DNA of 64,000 nt, from contig HG934468.1 in assembly GCA_000723505.1 (NCBI GenBank), forward strand, positions 2,388,798 through 2,452,797, in the 5' to 3' direction. Position numbers and translations under genes: made by a program. The notes beneath the pieces are model-generated. The model was not told the DNA's origin and ran no database searches. It was given only the letters and a program-made list of their open reading frames with translations. How positions within the stretch are numbered: the stretch's first letter is position 1; each line of letters starts with the position of its first letter. Below are positions 1 to 7,995 of the stretch, piece by piece. Origin of the DNA: Mucinivorans hirudinis. GTDB taxonomy: Bacteria; Bacteroidota; Bacteroidia; Bacteroidales; Rikenellaceae.

Positions 1-2454
1 CAGACTACCTGCAACTTTACGATGCATCTCATCTTTGGTTTCGCTCGAATTGAGTGTGTTGATGCGCTGGATATATCCTTGCCTAGTGCAAGCAACTACG
101 AGCGCATCAATTGCGTGGTGGCGATGGTCGTCGCGTTTGCTCCAATCTTTGATTACCTCTTGCGTGTGTTGATTTTTGCCGTGGTTGCTCTCCCACTCCA
201 CAATCTCGGTCATACCAATCCCTTTGTATTTTGGCATTTGGAGATTCATTGTTACATCGTCCCAACCCCATAATTTGCGCAAATGAGCTGTTACCCCGCC
301 ATCCGTACTCCAAACGTTACGACACACCGTTTGGAGAATCTCGCGTGATTTACGTGCAATATATTGACTTTCTCGCAACTGGCGGTCGATGAAATCACTC
401 GGGATTTTATCCTCGCTCATCAAGAACTTGCGTTTTTTTGTAAGAGAAATCAAGTGTTTTTTATAAAGCTCTTCCACACGTGCCACGTACTCCTCGAACT
501 GAGGCTTATCCTTCATAAAGTCATAAGCCGTTTTATTGCCCTTGCCGCTGTTGCAACTTCGGTGAGCGAGCGTTTTGTTACTCTGTGAGTCGTCAAATAG
601 TTTGTCTTTCGGTATAATATGCTCAACATCAACATTATTGCCGAGTATTGCTTCGGTTAGCGAAATCGGCTGACCACAATATATGCAGCGGGCGTTCAGT
701 TTTTTATCCTTGTCGTCTATTTCGTGATACAATCGCCATTTAATGACGTTGTTACGCGTGGCTTTCAATCCATACTTCGCTAAATCCGCCTTGATAATTT
801 CATTCTCACGCTCACGTTTTCTCATAAAATTATCGTCATCGTTGCGCTCTGTCTTACTCTGCTTGAGTTTGCGAGCAAGCTCAACACGAATTTCATCGGG
901 TCGACCCCACTGTTTAATCACCTCGTTTACCAAATTAATCATCTGGTTGAGAATCTTTTCGACAATAGGCTGGCGAAGGGAATTTTTTGGGAGATGGTTT
1001 ATTGAGTCTAATAATACACGTTGTAAGTTTTCATCCTTAGTTTGCGAAAATGAGTGGTTATAACCGGCATAATCCATCGCAACATTGTACTTATCACCCT
1101 CCATTAAGTAGGGCAAAATCTTTCGGATAACCTTAGCACACTTATTCCCGAAACCTCCCGCGCTAAAATCCAGCGAAGCCAATTTCTCGGCTATCTCCTC
1201 TTCGATACCGAAATTTTTTATCAATGCCGCGCGGCATTCATCCTTATCCTTGATTGAATAGATAGTATGCCACAGACGATAATATGGCTCTTTCTCAACG
1301 TTCTCCGATATATATTTTCGTCTCTTCTCACCTACGGGTATATGGCTCTTTGGATGATATGTATATTCAAGCTTTTCGCTTTCAATTACCTCTAACTCGA
1401 ACTTAAACAACCTTTCGTACTCTCCGATTTTGTTGCCAAAGCAGGAGGCAATCTGCGAATATGTTTTATTTCCTGTCAATCCGTTTTTAAGCTGTCCGTT
1501 CAGGCGGCTATCTTTTGATAGCTTTAGCAACTCTCTGATTTTTGCCTCAGTGATTCTCTCGTGGCAGTTCAAATAGTTGAAAAATACCAGTTTTTGTTCA
1601 GCCGTAAGCTCAATATCCGCTATTTTGATATTGTTGATATTTTCCCATATCTTCCCTAACTGAAAAATTGGCGAACTTTTGGGAGCAACTTTTGGACCTC
1701 CAAAATGTCCATTGAACTCTCTGCCCTCAAACTCGCATACGGAGACTAACCCCTTTTGGGATTTCAATCCGCGTTGAAAGTAGATTACCTCGTTGCGTAT
1801 CTTGTCTATTAACTCTTGCTTTAGAATAGTCGGATAATACTCTTTTTGACGGGCAACTATCGCATCGAACTCCTCAATGTATGCCTCGCGCGGAAAGACC
1901 TGCTCCTTTATGCGGTGATATTCGTTTTCGAGAATTTGACCATAAAAATATTGCCCTACGGTTTGTCCCGCATCTTTTATTTTTTGATGCCTCGATTTAA
2001 CAGTTGCAACATATTCCGTATCTTTTTTGTCGAGGTTTGCATCCGAACGAGAACTCTTGTACCCTCTCTTCTGGTTAAGCCAAAACAATAACCGACCCAA
2101 TTCAGGTAAAGATATTTGCACATTGGGAGCATCCGCTCGAAGTTTCCATAACTCCAACTTTTGTAGTGCTCTGACTTGCTCATTGGGATACATTCCGTTT
2201 TGAAGTAATATTTTCTCGAGATTTTTTCGGCGTAGTTGGTATCTGTCATAACCTTTACGGGCTGTTCGCGCCTTTGTCCGAAGGGAGTTACGACTCTCTC
2301 CCGTCCCCTTCTCAAATTCCTGCCCCTCTGTCCCGTTATATGGGATGATTCTGCTTCCAAGCGATACAATATTATATTGCATCTGCTCAGTCTCTTCTAC
2401 CAAAGCCCAGCCAATACTTGCCGAACCCAAATCCAAACCTAATATTTTCTTCAT
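1..2454 (-). CDS. cas9: Cas9 endonuclease, probable type II-C, 3' end beyond the window
   Basis: RNA-guided DNA endonuclease of a type II CRISPR system. The frame is open for 818 codons from the ATG at 2452-2454 to the window edge; I checked every in-frame triplet and found no stop. Domains in order: RuvC-I at residues 5-15 (LGLDLGSASIGW, Asp8), an Arg-rich bridge helix at about 50-80, a recognition lobe, RuvC-II with Glu525 (DEIRVELARKLKQSK), HNH at about 585-640 with CIYC (Cys590, Cys593) and DVEHIIPKDK (His612), and RuvC-III HHAIDALVVACT (His780, Asp783). All catalytic positions are therefore present, so it should be active. The PAM-interacting end is not visible. The motif spacing suggests a compact protein. 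The II-C label is inferred from this spacing and the phylum; cas1, cas2 and the array are outside. A tracrRNA gene lies divergently 90 bp upstream. Confidence 0.96.
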   Translation of the reverse strand, partial: MKKILGLDLGSASIGWALVEETEQMQYNIVSLGSRIIPYNGTEGQEFEKGTGESRNSLRTKARTARKGYDRYQLRRKNLEKILLQNGMYPNEQVRALQKLELWKLRADAPNVQISLPELGRLLFWLNQKRGYKSSRSDANLDKKDTEYVATVKSRHQKIKDAGQTVGQYFYGQILENEYHRIKEQVFPREAYIEEFDAIVARQKEYYPTILKQELIDKIRNEVIYFQRGLKSQKGLVSVCEFEGREFNGHFGGPKVAPKSSPIFQLGKIWENINNIKIADIELTAEQKLVFFNYLNCHERITEAKIRELLKLSKDSRLNGQLKNGLTGNKTYSQIASCFGNKIGEYERLFKFELEVIESEKLEYTYHPKSHIPVGEKRRKYISENVEKEPYYRLWHTIYSIKDKDECRAALIKNFGIEEEIAEKLASLDFSAGGFGNKCAKVIRKILPYLMEGDKYNVAMDYAGYNHSFSQTKDENLQRVLLDSINHLPKNSLRQPIVEKILNQMINLVNEVIKQWGRPDEIRVELARKLKQSKTERNDDDNFMRKRERENEIIKADLAKYGLKATRNNVIKWRLYHEIDDKDKKLNARCIYCGQPISLTEAILGNNVDVEHIIPKDKLFDDSQSNKTLAHRSCNSGKGNKTAYDFMKDKPQFEEYVARVEELYKKHLISLTKKRKFLMSEDKIPSDFIDRQLRESQYIARKSREILQTVCRNVWSTDGGVTAHLRKLWGWDDVTMNLQMPKYKGIGMTEIVEWESNHGKNQHTQEVIKDWSKRDDHRHHAIDALVVACTRQGYIQRINTLNSSETKDEMHRKVAGSL

Positions 2455-2506
2455 TTTTAGCATATTTTTAGAGAACTAAATTAAGCTAAAATTATACAAA
2501 AAAAAA

Positions 2507-2538
2507 GTTGCATAATAAAAAAGTTATTTCTATCTTTG
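2507..2538 (+). promoter_or_regulatory. Promoter of the tracrRNA gene
   Basis: A GTTG -33 element at 2507-2510 and a perfect TATCTTTG -7 element at 2531-2538 are separated by 20 nt, matching the Bacteroidetes primary-sigma consensus. Initiation is expected near 2545, exactly where the anti-repeat begins. Confidence 0.75.
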
Positions 2539-2544
2539 TAATAC

Positions 2545-2619
2545 AATTTTGAAGCAAATCACAATAAGGATTATTCCGTTGTGAAAACATTTAGAGCGGG
2601 GCAACTCGCTCTTTTTTTT
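2545..2619 (+). ncRNA. tracrRNA
   Basis: Trans-activating CRISPR RNA that pairs with the crRNA repeat and is bound by the adjacent Cas9. Three parts are visible. The anti-repeat AATTTTGAAGCAAATCACAA (2545-2564) is complementary to a repeat starting TTGTGATTTGC, which resembles the 5' end of Bacteroidetes II-C repeats as I remember them. A nexus-like element TAAGGATTATTCCG (2565-2578) resembles the AAGGCTAGTCCG nexus of other tracrRNAs. A terminator hairpin follows: a 7-bp stem (2594-2600 with 2605-2611, one G-U pair), a GCAA tetraloop and eight T at 2612-2619. The predicted RNA is about 75 nt. The 5' end is inferred from the promoter. Confidence 0.85.
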
Positions 2620-2722
2620 GAGGTTTCCGGAACTTCACGGCACGTCTCTCGCAGAAGATCATAGAGCGAACCTCCGCGGTGGGAAGGTGAATTCAATTCT
2701 TAATCTACGAATTTGGGGCGTC

Positions 2723-2754
2723 TTTGGTTTTTCTTGATAACTTCACTACCTTTG
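2723..2754 (+). promoter_or_regulatory. Promoter of mnmA
   Basis: TTTG at 2723-2726 and TACCTTTG at 2747-2754 are 20 nt apart, a perfect Bacteroidetes -33/-7 pair. The start point would be near 2761, giving a leader of about 20 nt. Confidence 0.75.
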
Positions 2755-2780
2755 TAGTGCAATAATTTATATAAGAGAAA

Positions 2781-3908
2781 TTGAAAAAGGTAGTAATAGG
2801 ATTGTCGGGAGGAGTCGATTCCAGTGTTGCCGCATACCTGCTCAAAAAGCAAGGTTACCAGGTGATTGGACTATTTATGCGCAACTGGCACGACACGACA
2901 GGAACGCTCGCGGGAGATTGCCCGTGGGAGGATGACCGTATGTTTGCCGAATTGGTGGCGAAAAAGTTGGATATTGAATTTCACTACATCGACCTGAGCG
3001 ATGAGTATAACCGCCGTGTGGTCGATTATATGTTCGCTGAGTATGAACGCGGACGCACACCTAATCCGGATGTACTCTGTAACCGCGAAATCAAGTTCGA
3101 TGCCTTCCTAAAAGCCGCCCTAAAGCTCGGTGCAGACTATGTTGCCACTGGGCACTACTGTCGCAAGGCTATTGCCGAAAACGGCTTTTTCCGCCTGCTT
3201 GCGGGGCTTGACAAAAACAAAGACCAAAGCTACTTCCTTTGCCAACTGTCACAACAACAGTTGAATATGGCGCTTTTTCCGATAGGTGAATTAGAGAAGA
3301 GCCAAGTGCGCCAAATTGCTGCAGAGCAGGGTTTGGCTACGGCAGCACGTAAGGATTCTCAAGGGATATGTTTTGTGGGCAAGGTGGATTTGCCCATCTT
3401 TTTGCAACAAAAACTCAGGGCTGTCAAGGGTGACATAATTGAAATTCCTGCCGACTGCCCAAGGCGGCACGGCGAGTTTGAGGCTTGCAAATATTCGAGA
3501 GAGGATGGATGGAAGGTAGGGGAACACAATGGTGCACACTTCTTTACAGTCGGACAACGCAAGGGCTTGGGTGTGGGTGGCAAGGTTGAGCCGTTGTTCG
3601 TTTTGCAAACCGACACGGCGGAAAATATTATATATGTGGGTATGGGCGAGAGTCACCCTGGGCTCAATCGTGAGGGTCTGTTCATCGCCCGCAATGATGT
3701 ACATTGGATACGCCCTGACTTACAAAAAGGCGGACGATATATGGTGAGAATCCGCTACCGACAGCCCTTACAAGAAGCCACGCTTACCATTGCAGACGAC
3801 GGAATTTTCATACGCTTTGACTCGCCCCAGCGGGGCATTACCTGTGGGCAATTTGCCGCCTGGTATAGCCAAGATGAAGAGCTAATCGGCTCAGGAGTAA
3901 TATCATAA
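2781..3908 (+). CDS. mnmA: tRNA-specific 2-thiouridylase MnmA
   Basis: ATP-dependent thiolase that makes 2-thiouridine at wobble position U34 of tRNAs for Lys, Glu and Gln in the cytoplasm. The 375-residue product has the usual family length. It shows the PP-loop SGGVDS at residues 9-14, the first catalytic cysteine in [10 protein letters not shown] (Cys100), ATGHYCR near 122-128 and the second catalytic cysteine in GICFVGK (Cys197). The beta-barrel domain fills the C-terminal third. The start is TTG at 2781: an in-frame TAA at 2772-2774 excludes any earlier start, and the sequence reads as the family N-terminus from the first codon. The gene has its own promoter and a short leader and is not obviously in an operon. 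Confidence 0.95.
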   Translation: MKKVVIGLSGGVDSSVAAYLLKKQGYQVIGLFMRNWHDTTGTLAGDCPWEDDRMFAELVAKKLDIEFHYIDLSDEYNRRVVDYMFAEYERGRTPNPDVLCNREIKFDAFLKAALKLGADYVATGHYCRKAIAENGFFRLLAGLDKNKDQSYFLCQLSQQQLNMALFPIGELEKSQVRQIAAEQGLATAARKDSQGICFVGKVDLPIFLQQKLRAVKGDIIEIPADCPRRHGEFEACKYSREDGWKVGEHNGAHFFTVGQRKGLGVGGKVEPLFVLQTDTAENIIYVGMGESHPGLNREGLFIARNDVHWIRPDLQKGGRYMVRIRYRQPLQEATLTIADDGIFIRFDSPQRGITCGQFAAWYSQDEELIGSGVIS

Positions 3909-3980
3909 TATGGGAAATGATTTTGGATGTTATTCACTCTGTGGCGATTTACTTGGAATATAACGATGAGATTTTGTAAT

Positions 3981-4082
3981 ATGACAATCAAAGAATTAGA
4001 ATATATGATGTTAGGGTTAATGATTACCGTTGAGCTAATAGTAGCGATAAACGTTCCGGTGCATTTGTGCCTATTTGTCTGA
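3981..4082 (+). CDS. Possible small hydrophobic ORF (33 residues)
   Basis: ATG at 3981 opens 33 codons ending in TGA at 4080-4082. The product starts MTIKELEYMM and continues with a mostly apolar stretch that could be one membrane span. It follows a 20-codon ORF whose TAA is 1 nt upstream of this ATG. There is no good promoter or ribosome site and I recognise no family. It may simply be a chance ORF in the gap behind mnmA. Confidence 0.2.
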   Translation: MTIKELEYMMLGLMITVELIVAINVPVHLCLFV

Positions 4083-4130
4083 ATATTCGGACGATGACTG
4101 TGCCTCGAGAAAACGGCCTGAATTAGGACT

Positions 4131-4161
4131 ATTGGATTTAGAAATTATTGTTTTATCTTTG
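4131..4161 (+). promoter_or_regulatory. Promoter upstream of an unassigned transcript
   Basis: ATTG at 4131-4134 and a perfect TATCTTTG at 4154-4161 are 19 nt apart. The predicted start near 4168 is about 300 nt before the dipeptidase start codon, with a terminator-like hairpin between them. Confidence 0.6.
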
Positions 4162-4167
4162 TAGTGC

Positions 4168-4304
4168 AAAATACTGGTCTTTAGATACTTTTATGCAGTC
4201 CCTAGTGAAAATCAGCTATTTGCGCCAATGGTGCATTTGATTAATAGCGTGTTATGCAAAAAAAAGAAGAGTTCTCCGCGTCGGAGTGAACCTCCTTTTT
4301 TTTG
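4168..4304 (+). ncRNA. Candidate small RNA or long leader ended by a terminator-like hairpin
   Basis: The segment runs from a predicted start to a hairpin followed by eight T. It has no credible coding frame. The hairpin is built from GTTCTCCG (4272-4279) and CGGA-GT-GAAC (4283-4292), flanked by an A-tract on the left and T8 (4297-4304) on the right. The size would be about 137 nt. It could be an independent small RNA or an attenuated leader of the dipeptidase gene. I could not match it to a known RNA family by eye. Confidence 0.4.
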
Positions 4305-4464
4305 TCCTTTGTTATAACTGTTACCACGAAACGAGACGAAGTGAGGTATAGTCAATGTTTGATATGATGACTCATTGACCGACTTGGGGGGCGTACTTTT
4401 CGAAAAAAATAAATCCATAAGCAGCCTATTTTTAAGGACTATGCAACTAAACCAAACAATAATG

Positions 4465-6156
4465 ATGAAAAAAATCTTTGTGGCGACTGCTTTCATAGCT
4501 TTGACCACCATCTCGGCAATCTACAACAATGCGCATGCTTGCACTAACTTATTGGTAACCAAGGGTGCATCTAAGACCGGCGCGACAATGGTCTCCTACA
4601 CAGCCGATTCTCACACCCTTTATGGTGCGCTCTATTTCTTTGCGGCGGCTGACCATAAGCCGGGCTCGATGCGTCAGGTTCGAGAGTGGGACACGGGCAA
4701 AATCTTGGGCGAAATTCCAGAGGTTGCCCACACGTATTCTGTGGTGGGCAATATGAATGAGCATCAGTTGCTCATTGGTGAATCGACATTTGGCGGTTTG
4801 TCGCAACTAGTGGATAAAACAGGTCTTATCGACTATGGATCATTGATTTATATTACGCTTCAGCGTTGCAAAACCGCGCGCGAAGCTGTCGAGTATATGG
4901 GATGGTTGGTGAAAACGTACGGCTATTGCAGCAGTGGCGAAAGCATCTCTATTGCAGATCCTAACGAGGTTTGGTATTTGGAGATTATCGGCAAGGGCGA
5001 GAAGATTATCAATGGAGTAAACGCGAATAAAGGTGCGGTTTGGGTTGCTCTGAAAGTTCCTGACGGAATGATTTCGGCACACGCTAACCACGCTCGTATT
5101 ACAACTTTTCCGCTCAATGACCCCTCAAATTGTCTCTATTCACCTGATGTTGTCAGCTTTGCGCGCGAGCAAGGAATTTATAAGGGAGCGGACAAAGATT
5201 TCAGTTTTTCGGACGTTTACGACCCCCTCGATTTTGGCGGTGCACGCGGCTGTGAGGCACGTGTTTGGAGCATATTCAGACGGTGTGCCGATGGTATGGA
5301 TAAGTATGAGGATTATGCGATGGGTTACAACCTTCAAAATCGTATGCCTCTTTGGGTTAAGCCTAACCGCAAACTTGATGTAAAGGATGTGGCAGAGTTG
5401 ATGCGCGACCACTACCAAGGTACTAAGATGGATATGACCCAAGATGTTGGCGCGGGTGGGCACGCACTGCCTTACCGCTGGCGTCCGATGGGATTCGAGG
5501 TTGACGGGCAGGAGTATGTGAATGAGCGTGCGATTTCCACGCAACAGACCGGTTGGTGGTATGTGGGTGAGTGTCGTTCGTGGTTGCCCAATCCAATCGG
5601 CGGTGTGCTTTGGTTTGGTGTGGATGATACTGCTACTTCGCCTCTGACTCCGATTTATTGTGGCTCGACACGTGTGCCTGCTTCATTGGCAGAGGGTAAT
5701 GGTCATATGACAGAGTATTCTTCAACCTCAATGTTCTGGATTCAGCAACGCGTAACCAACTTTACGTATCTTCGCTACGACTATATTTTCAGAGATGTTA
5801 AGCGCGCAATGGACAGATTCGAGAATCGTTGCTTCGCGGAGCAAAAGGCTGTTGATGCTGCTGCAACAATGCTATACGAAGAGAACAAGGAATTGGCAAT
5901 AGACTTTATCACAGACTACTCGGTAAATACGGCGCAAAACCTCTTTAATACTTGGGTCGCTTTGGATAAATACTTGTTAGTAAAATATATAGACGGTAAT
6001 GTGAAGAAGGAGATTGCCGAGGGTGTTTTCAAGGATAACGGAAACAATCACAATATCCCTGCATCACCTGACCAGCCCGGTTACTCAGAGGCTTGGAAGC
6101 GTGCCGTTGTGAAGGATGCGGGTGAGACGCTCAAAAAAGTAAAAAGTCAAAAGTGA
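4465..6156 (+). CDS. Secreted C69-family dipeptidase
   Basis: Peptidase of family C69 (PepD-like N-terminal nucleophile hydrolase) that cleaves dipeptides, here probably in the periplasm. From ATG 4465 the product is 563 residues. A signal-like segment (MKKIFVATAFIALTT onward) ends NNAHA, directly followed by Cys26 in ACTNLLVTKG. Cys26 is the expected catalytic nucleophile, exposed as the new N-terminus after cleavage. The motif MVSYTADSH near residues 40-50 and the later tryptophan-rich core fit the family. ATG 4441 and 4462 are possible alternative starts; 4465 gives the best signal peptide. A longer frame back to 4375 is not credible. The gene stands alone, with a hairpin behind it. Confidence 0.88.
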   Translation: MKKIFVATAFIALTTISAIYNNAHACTNLLVTKGASKTGATMVSYTADSHTLYGALYFFAAADHKPGSMRQVREWDTGKILGEIPEVAHTYSVVGNMNEHQLLIGESTFGGLSQLVDKTGLIDYGSLIYITLQRCKTAREAVEYMGWLVKTYGYCSSGESISIADPNEVWYLEIIGKGEKIINGVNANKGAVWVALKVPDGMISAHANHARITTFPLNDPSNCLYSPDVVSFAREQGIYKGADKDFSFSDVYDPLDFGGARGCEARVWSIFRRCADGMDKYEDYAMGYNLQNRMPLWVKPNRKLDVKDVAELMRDHYQGTKMDMTQDVGAGGHALPYRWRPMGFEVDGQEYVNERAISTQQTGWWYVGECRSWLPNPIGGVLWFGVDDTATSPLTPIYCGSTRVPASLAEGNGHMTEYSSTSMFWIQQRVTNFTYLRYDYIFRDVKRAMDRFENRCFAEQKAVDAAATMLYEENKELAIDFITDYSVNTAQNLFNTWVALDKYLLVKYIDGNVKKEIAEGVFKDNGNNHNIPASPDQPGYSEAWKRAVVKDAGETLKKVKSQK

Positions 6157-6162
6157 AAAATA

Positions 6163-6196
6163 GGAGGTGAAAAGTTATTCGCAATTTCTCACCTCC
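6163..6196 (+). repeat. Inverted repeat behind the dipeptidase gene, possible terminator
   Basis: GGAGGTGA at 6163-6170 pairs perfectly with TCACCTCC at 6189-6196. It is preceded by a run of short GTGAAAA/AAGT-type repeats (6137-6160) and followed by T-rich sequence, so it may stop transcription before the MarC gene. Confidence 0.5.
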
Positions 6197-6245
6197 ATTT
6201 TCAAAATTTTAACTCCCCAACATTTTTTATTTTTCATTCAAGGCA

Positions 6246-6881
6246 ATGCACGATTCTCTGACTTTTGGATTACTCTGCTTTACAACGTTTTTCACGTTGA
6301 TGAACCCGCTTGGTTTGGTGCCTGTGTTCATTACGATGACCTCGACTCTGGATACGGAGCAGAAGGTCACAACGGCTCGAAAGGCGACCATTGCGGCGAT
6401 GGTAACATTGATTGTCTTTGCCTTTTCGGGGCAGTTGTTGTTTAAGTTTTTCGGTATCTCGGCAGATGCTTTTCGTGTTGTCGGAGGTATAATATTTCTC
6501 TTTGTGGGGATGGATATGCTCAATGCTAGGCTGACTACCACGAAGATAACGCAATCGGAAGTGAAGAGTTACGTGAACGATATTTCGATTACGCCACTCG
6601 CAATTCCGATGATTTGCGGACCCGGAGCCATCACCTCCTCTATTGTCCTAATGGAGGATGCCCACACTCTGCTTCGTAAATGTGTGTTGGTTGGGTCGAT
6701 AGCTGTGATTGGCATTTTGACCTACATTATACTTGTAGGAGCTACGAAAATTTCTCGCTTGCTGGGCGAGGTGGGCAACAATGTTATGATGCGGTTGATG
6801 GGCTTAATTGTTATGGTCATTGCGGTTGAGTTCTTTTTTGCCGGGCTGACTCCGTTTTTGCAAAAAATATTTATAAAATAA
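6246..6881 (+). CDS. MarC/UPF0056 family inner-membrane protein
   Basis: Integral membrane protein of the MarC (UPF0056) family; its transport role has never been firmly established. The 211-residue length is typical. About six apolar spans are visible, starting with FGLLCFTTFFTLMNPLGLVP, where the NPLG motif marks the family. A second conserved segment reads TPLAIPMICGPGAI near residues 117-130. ATG 6246 opens directly with the family N-terminus. It lies between the dipeptidase gene and tRNA-Leu and appears to be a single gene. Confidence 0.88.
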   Translation: MHDSLTFGLLCFTTFFTLMNPLGLVPVFITMTSTLDTEQKVTTARKATIAAMVTLIVFAFSGQLLFKFFGISADAFRVVGGIIFLFVGMDMLNARLTTTKITQSEVKSYVNDISITPLAIPMICGPGAITSSIVLMEDAHTLLRKCVLVGSIAVIGILTYIILVGATKISRLLGEVGNNVMMRLMGLIVMVIAVEFFFAGLTPFLQKIFIK

Positions 6882-6882
6882 G

Positions 6883-6913
6883 TTTGGAAGTTTAGAAAAA
6901 ATACCTACCTTTG
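6883..6913 (+). promoter_or_regulatory. Promoter of tRNA-Leu
   Basis: TTTG at 6883-6886 and TACCTTTG at 6906-6913 are 19 nt apart, a perfect consensus pair. It overlaps the end of the MarC-family gene region and lies 17 nt before the tRNA. Confidence 0.75.
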
Positions 6914-6930
6914 TGCCCGTAAAAAGAGCG

Positions 6931-7012
6931 GCGGATGTGGTGTAATTGGTAGCCACGCCAGACTTAGGATCTGGTGCCGCGAGGCGTGGGGGTTCGAGTC
7001 CCTTCATCCGCA
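6931..7012 (+). tRNA. tRNA-Leu (anticodon UAG)
   Basis: A complete cloverleaf of 82 nt. The acceptor arms are GCGGATG (6931-6937) and CATCCGC (7005-7011) with discriminator A at 7012. The anticodon stem CCAGA/TCTGG holds a loop with TAG at 6965-6967. A long variable arm (CCGCGAGGCGTG) marks it as a class II tRNA, and the T arm reads GGGTTCGAGTCCC. CCA is not encoded. It decodes CUA and other CUN codons. Confidence 0.97.
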
Positions 7013-7072
7013 CCGTTTTCAACTCAAGGGCAGGTTCTTCAAAAAAGACTTGCCCTTTTCTATTAGTAAAAA

Positions 7073-7747
7073 ATGAAGAAACTGATAACGAGAACAATAA
7101 CAGGCATCGTATTTGTTTGGGTAATTGTCGAGGGGACACTTTGGACTGAGTGGAGCTTCTATCTGTTGTGGGTAATTATTGCCCTTTTGTCCTTAAATGA
7201 GTACTTTACACTTGTTCGGCGTTCCGACGTTTTCAAAAGCAAGCTGTTACCATATCTTGTTGGTGGGGTTTATATCGCAGGTGCGATTTGGATATTGACC
7301 ACAATGCAGCCCGAGATGGTGGTTACCATTCTGACGATTGTGTGGGCAAATGATACGGGGGCTTTTATTGTGGGCTCTACTATCGGGAAACACAAAATTG
7401 CGCCCAAGATTTCGCCAAAGAAGAGCTGGGAGGGATTTTTTGGGGGAGTGGTTTTTGCAGTGGGAGTAGCTTTGGTGTGGTATGCTCTCTATTGGTCTGA
7501 TTCACAGGCAACCATTGCGCCGTTGTTTCAGGACGAGATTGTTGTTAAGTGGCTTTGGGTTGCCCTTGGTGTGGTGGTTGCCGTGGCGGCGTTTTTCGGA
7601 GATCTATTAGAGAGTAAATTTAAGCGCTTAATTGGTGTAAAGGATTCCGGAGCAATTATTCCGGGACACGGCGGAATGTTGGATAGATTTGATGCTGCAC
7701 TTTTGGCGATTCCGGCAGCGAAAATTTTTATAGCTCTCTTGTTTTAA
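7073..7747 (+). CDS. cdsA: Phosphatidate cytidylyltransferase CdsA
   Basis: Inner-membrane enzyme that makes CDP-diacylglycerol from phosphatidate and CTP, the branch point of phospholipid synthesis. The product is 224 residues, on the short side for the family because one or two N-terminal spans are missing. Hydrophobic spans cover the first 80 residues. The diagnostic part is intact: WANDTGAFIVG, then KISPKKSWEGFFGG, and the C-terminal signature DLLESKFKRLIGVKDSG followed by PGHGGMLDRFDA. It is followed 248 bp later by psd, which acts downstream of it in phosphatidylethanolamine synthesis. Confidence 0.93.
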   Translation: MKKLITRTITGIVFVWVIVEGTLWTEWSFYLLWVIIALLSLNEYFTLVRRSDVFKSKLLPYLVGGVYIAGAIWILTTMQPEMVVTILTIVWANDTGAFIVGSTIGKHKIAPKISPKKSWEGFFGGVVFAVGVALVWYALYWSDSQATIAPLFQDEIVVKWLWVALGVVVAVAAFFGDLLESKFKRLIGVKDSGAIIPGHGGMLDRFDAALLAIPAAKIFIALLF

Positions 7748-7995
7748 GTGGGGAAAAATAATTAAAAGTGATTTTTTAGAAGTTAATTATCGAGCAGATT
7801 TTTGTTTGAATATTGCAATTTTATTGGAATAAATGAGTGTTTTTCAAACAAAAAATACGCTGAAAAGAGGTGAGCAAAATTAGATAATAACTGCTTTACG
7901 CTACTTAGATAATGTAAACTGTATTTTGGGAATAAAAATAAATTTTTATTTCGCTCGATTTGTATTATATTTGTATAATAAAAAAATAAAGTTTA
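7748..7995 (+). other. AT-rich gap with a probable psd promoter
   Basis: No gene is visible. A TATATTTG -7 element lies at 7966-7973, 22 nt before psd; its -33 element is poor. The segment contains two copies of TTAGATAAT (about 7880 and 7906). Confidence 0.5.

Noticed and set aside
2455-2780. CRISPR array between cas9 and mnmA
   Set aside because: Only one anti-repeat copy is present and no direct repeats are spaced; this is the tracrRNA gene alone.
4375-4464. N-terminal extension of the dipeptidase
   Set aside because: It would bury the signal peptide; the ATG at 4465 gives a normal signal and exposes Cys26.
4212-4511. 99-codon minus-strand frame with a hydrophobic start
   Set aside because: It overlaps the dipeptidase start and the terminator-like hairpin in antisense; its apolar part is the mirror of the signal peptide.
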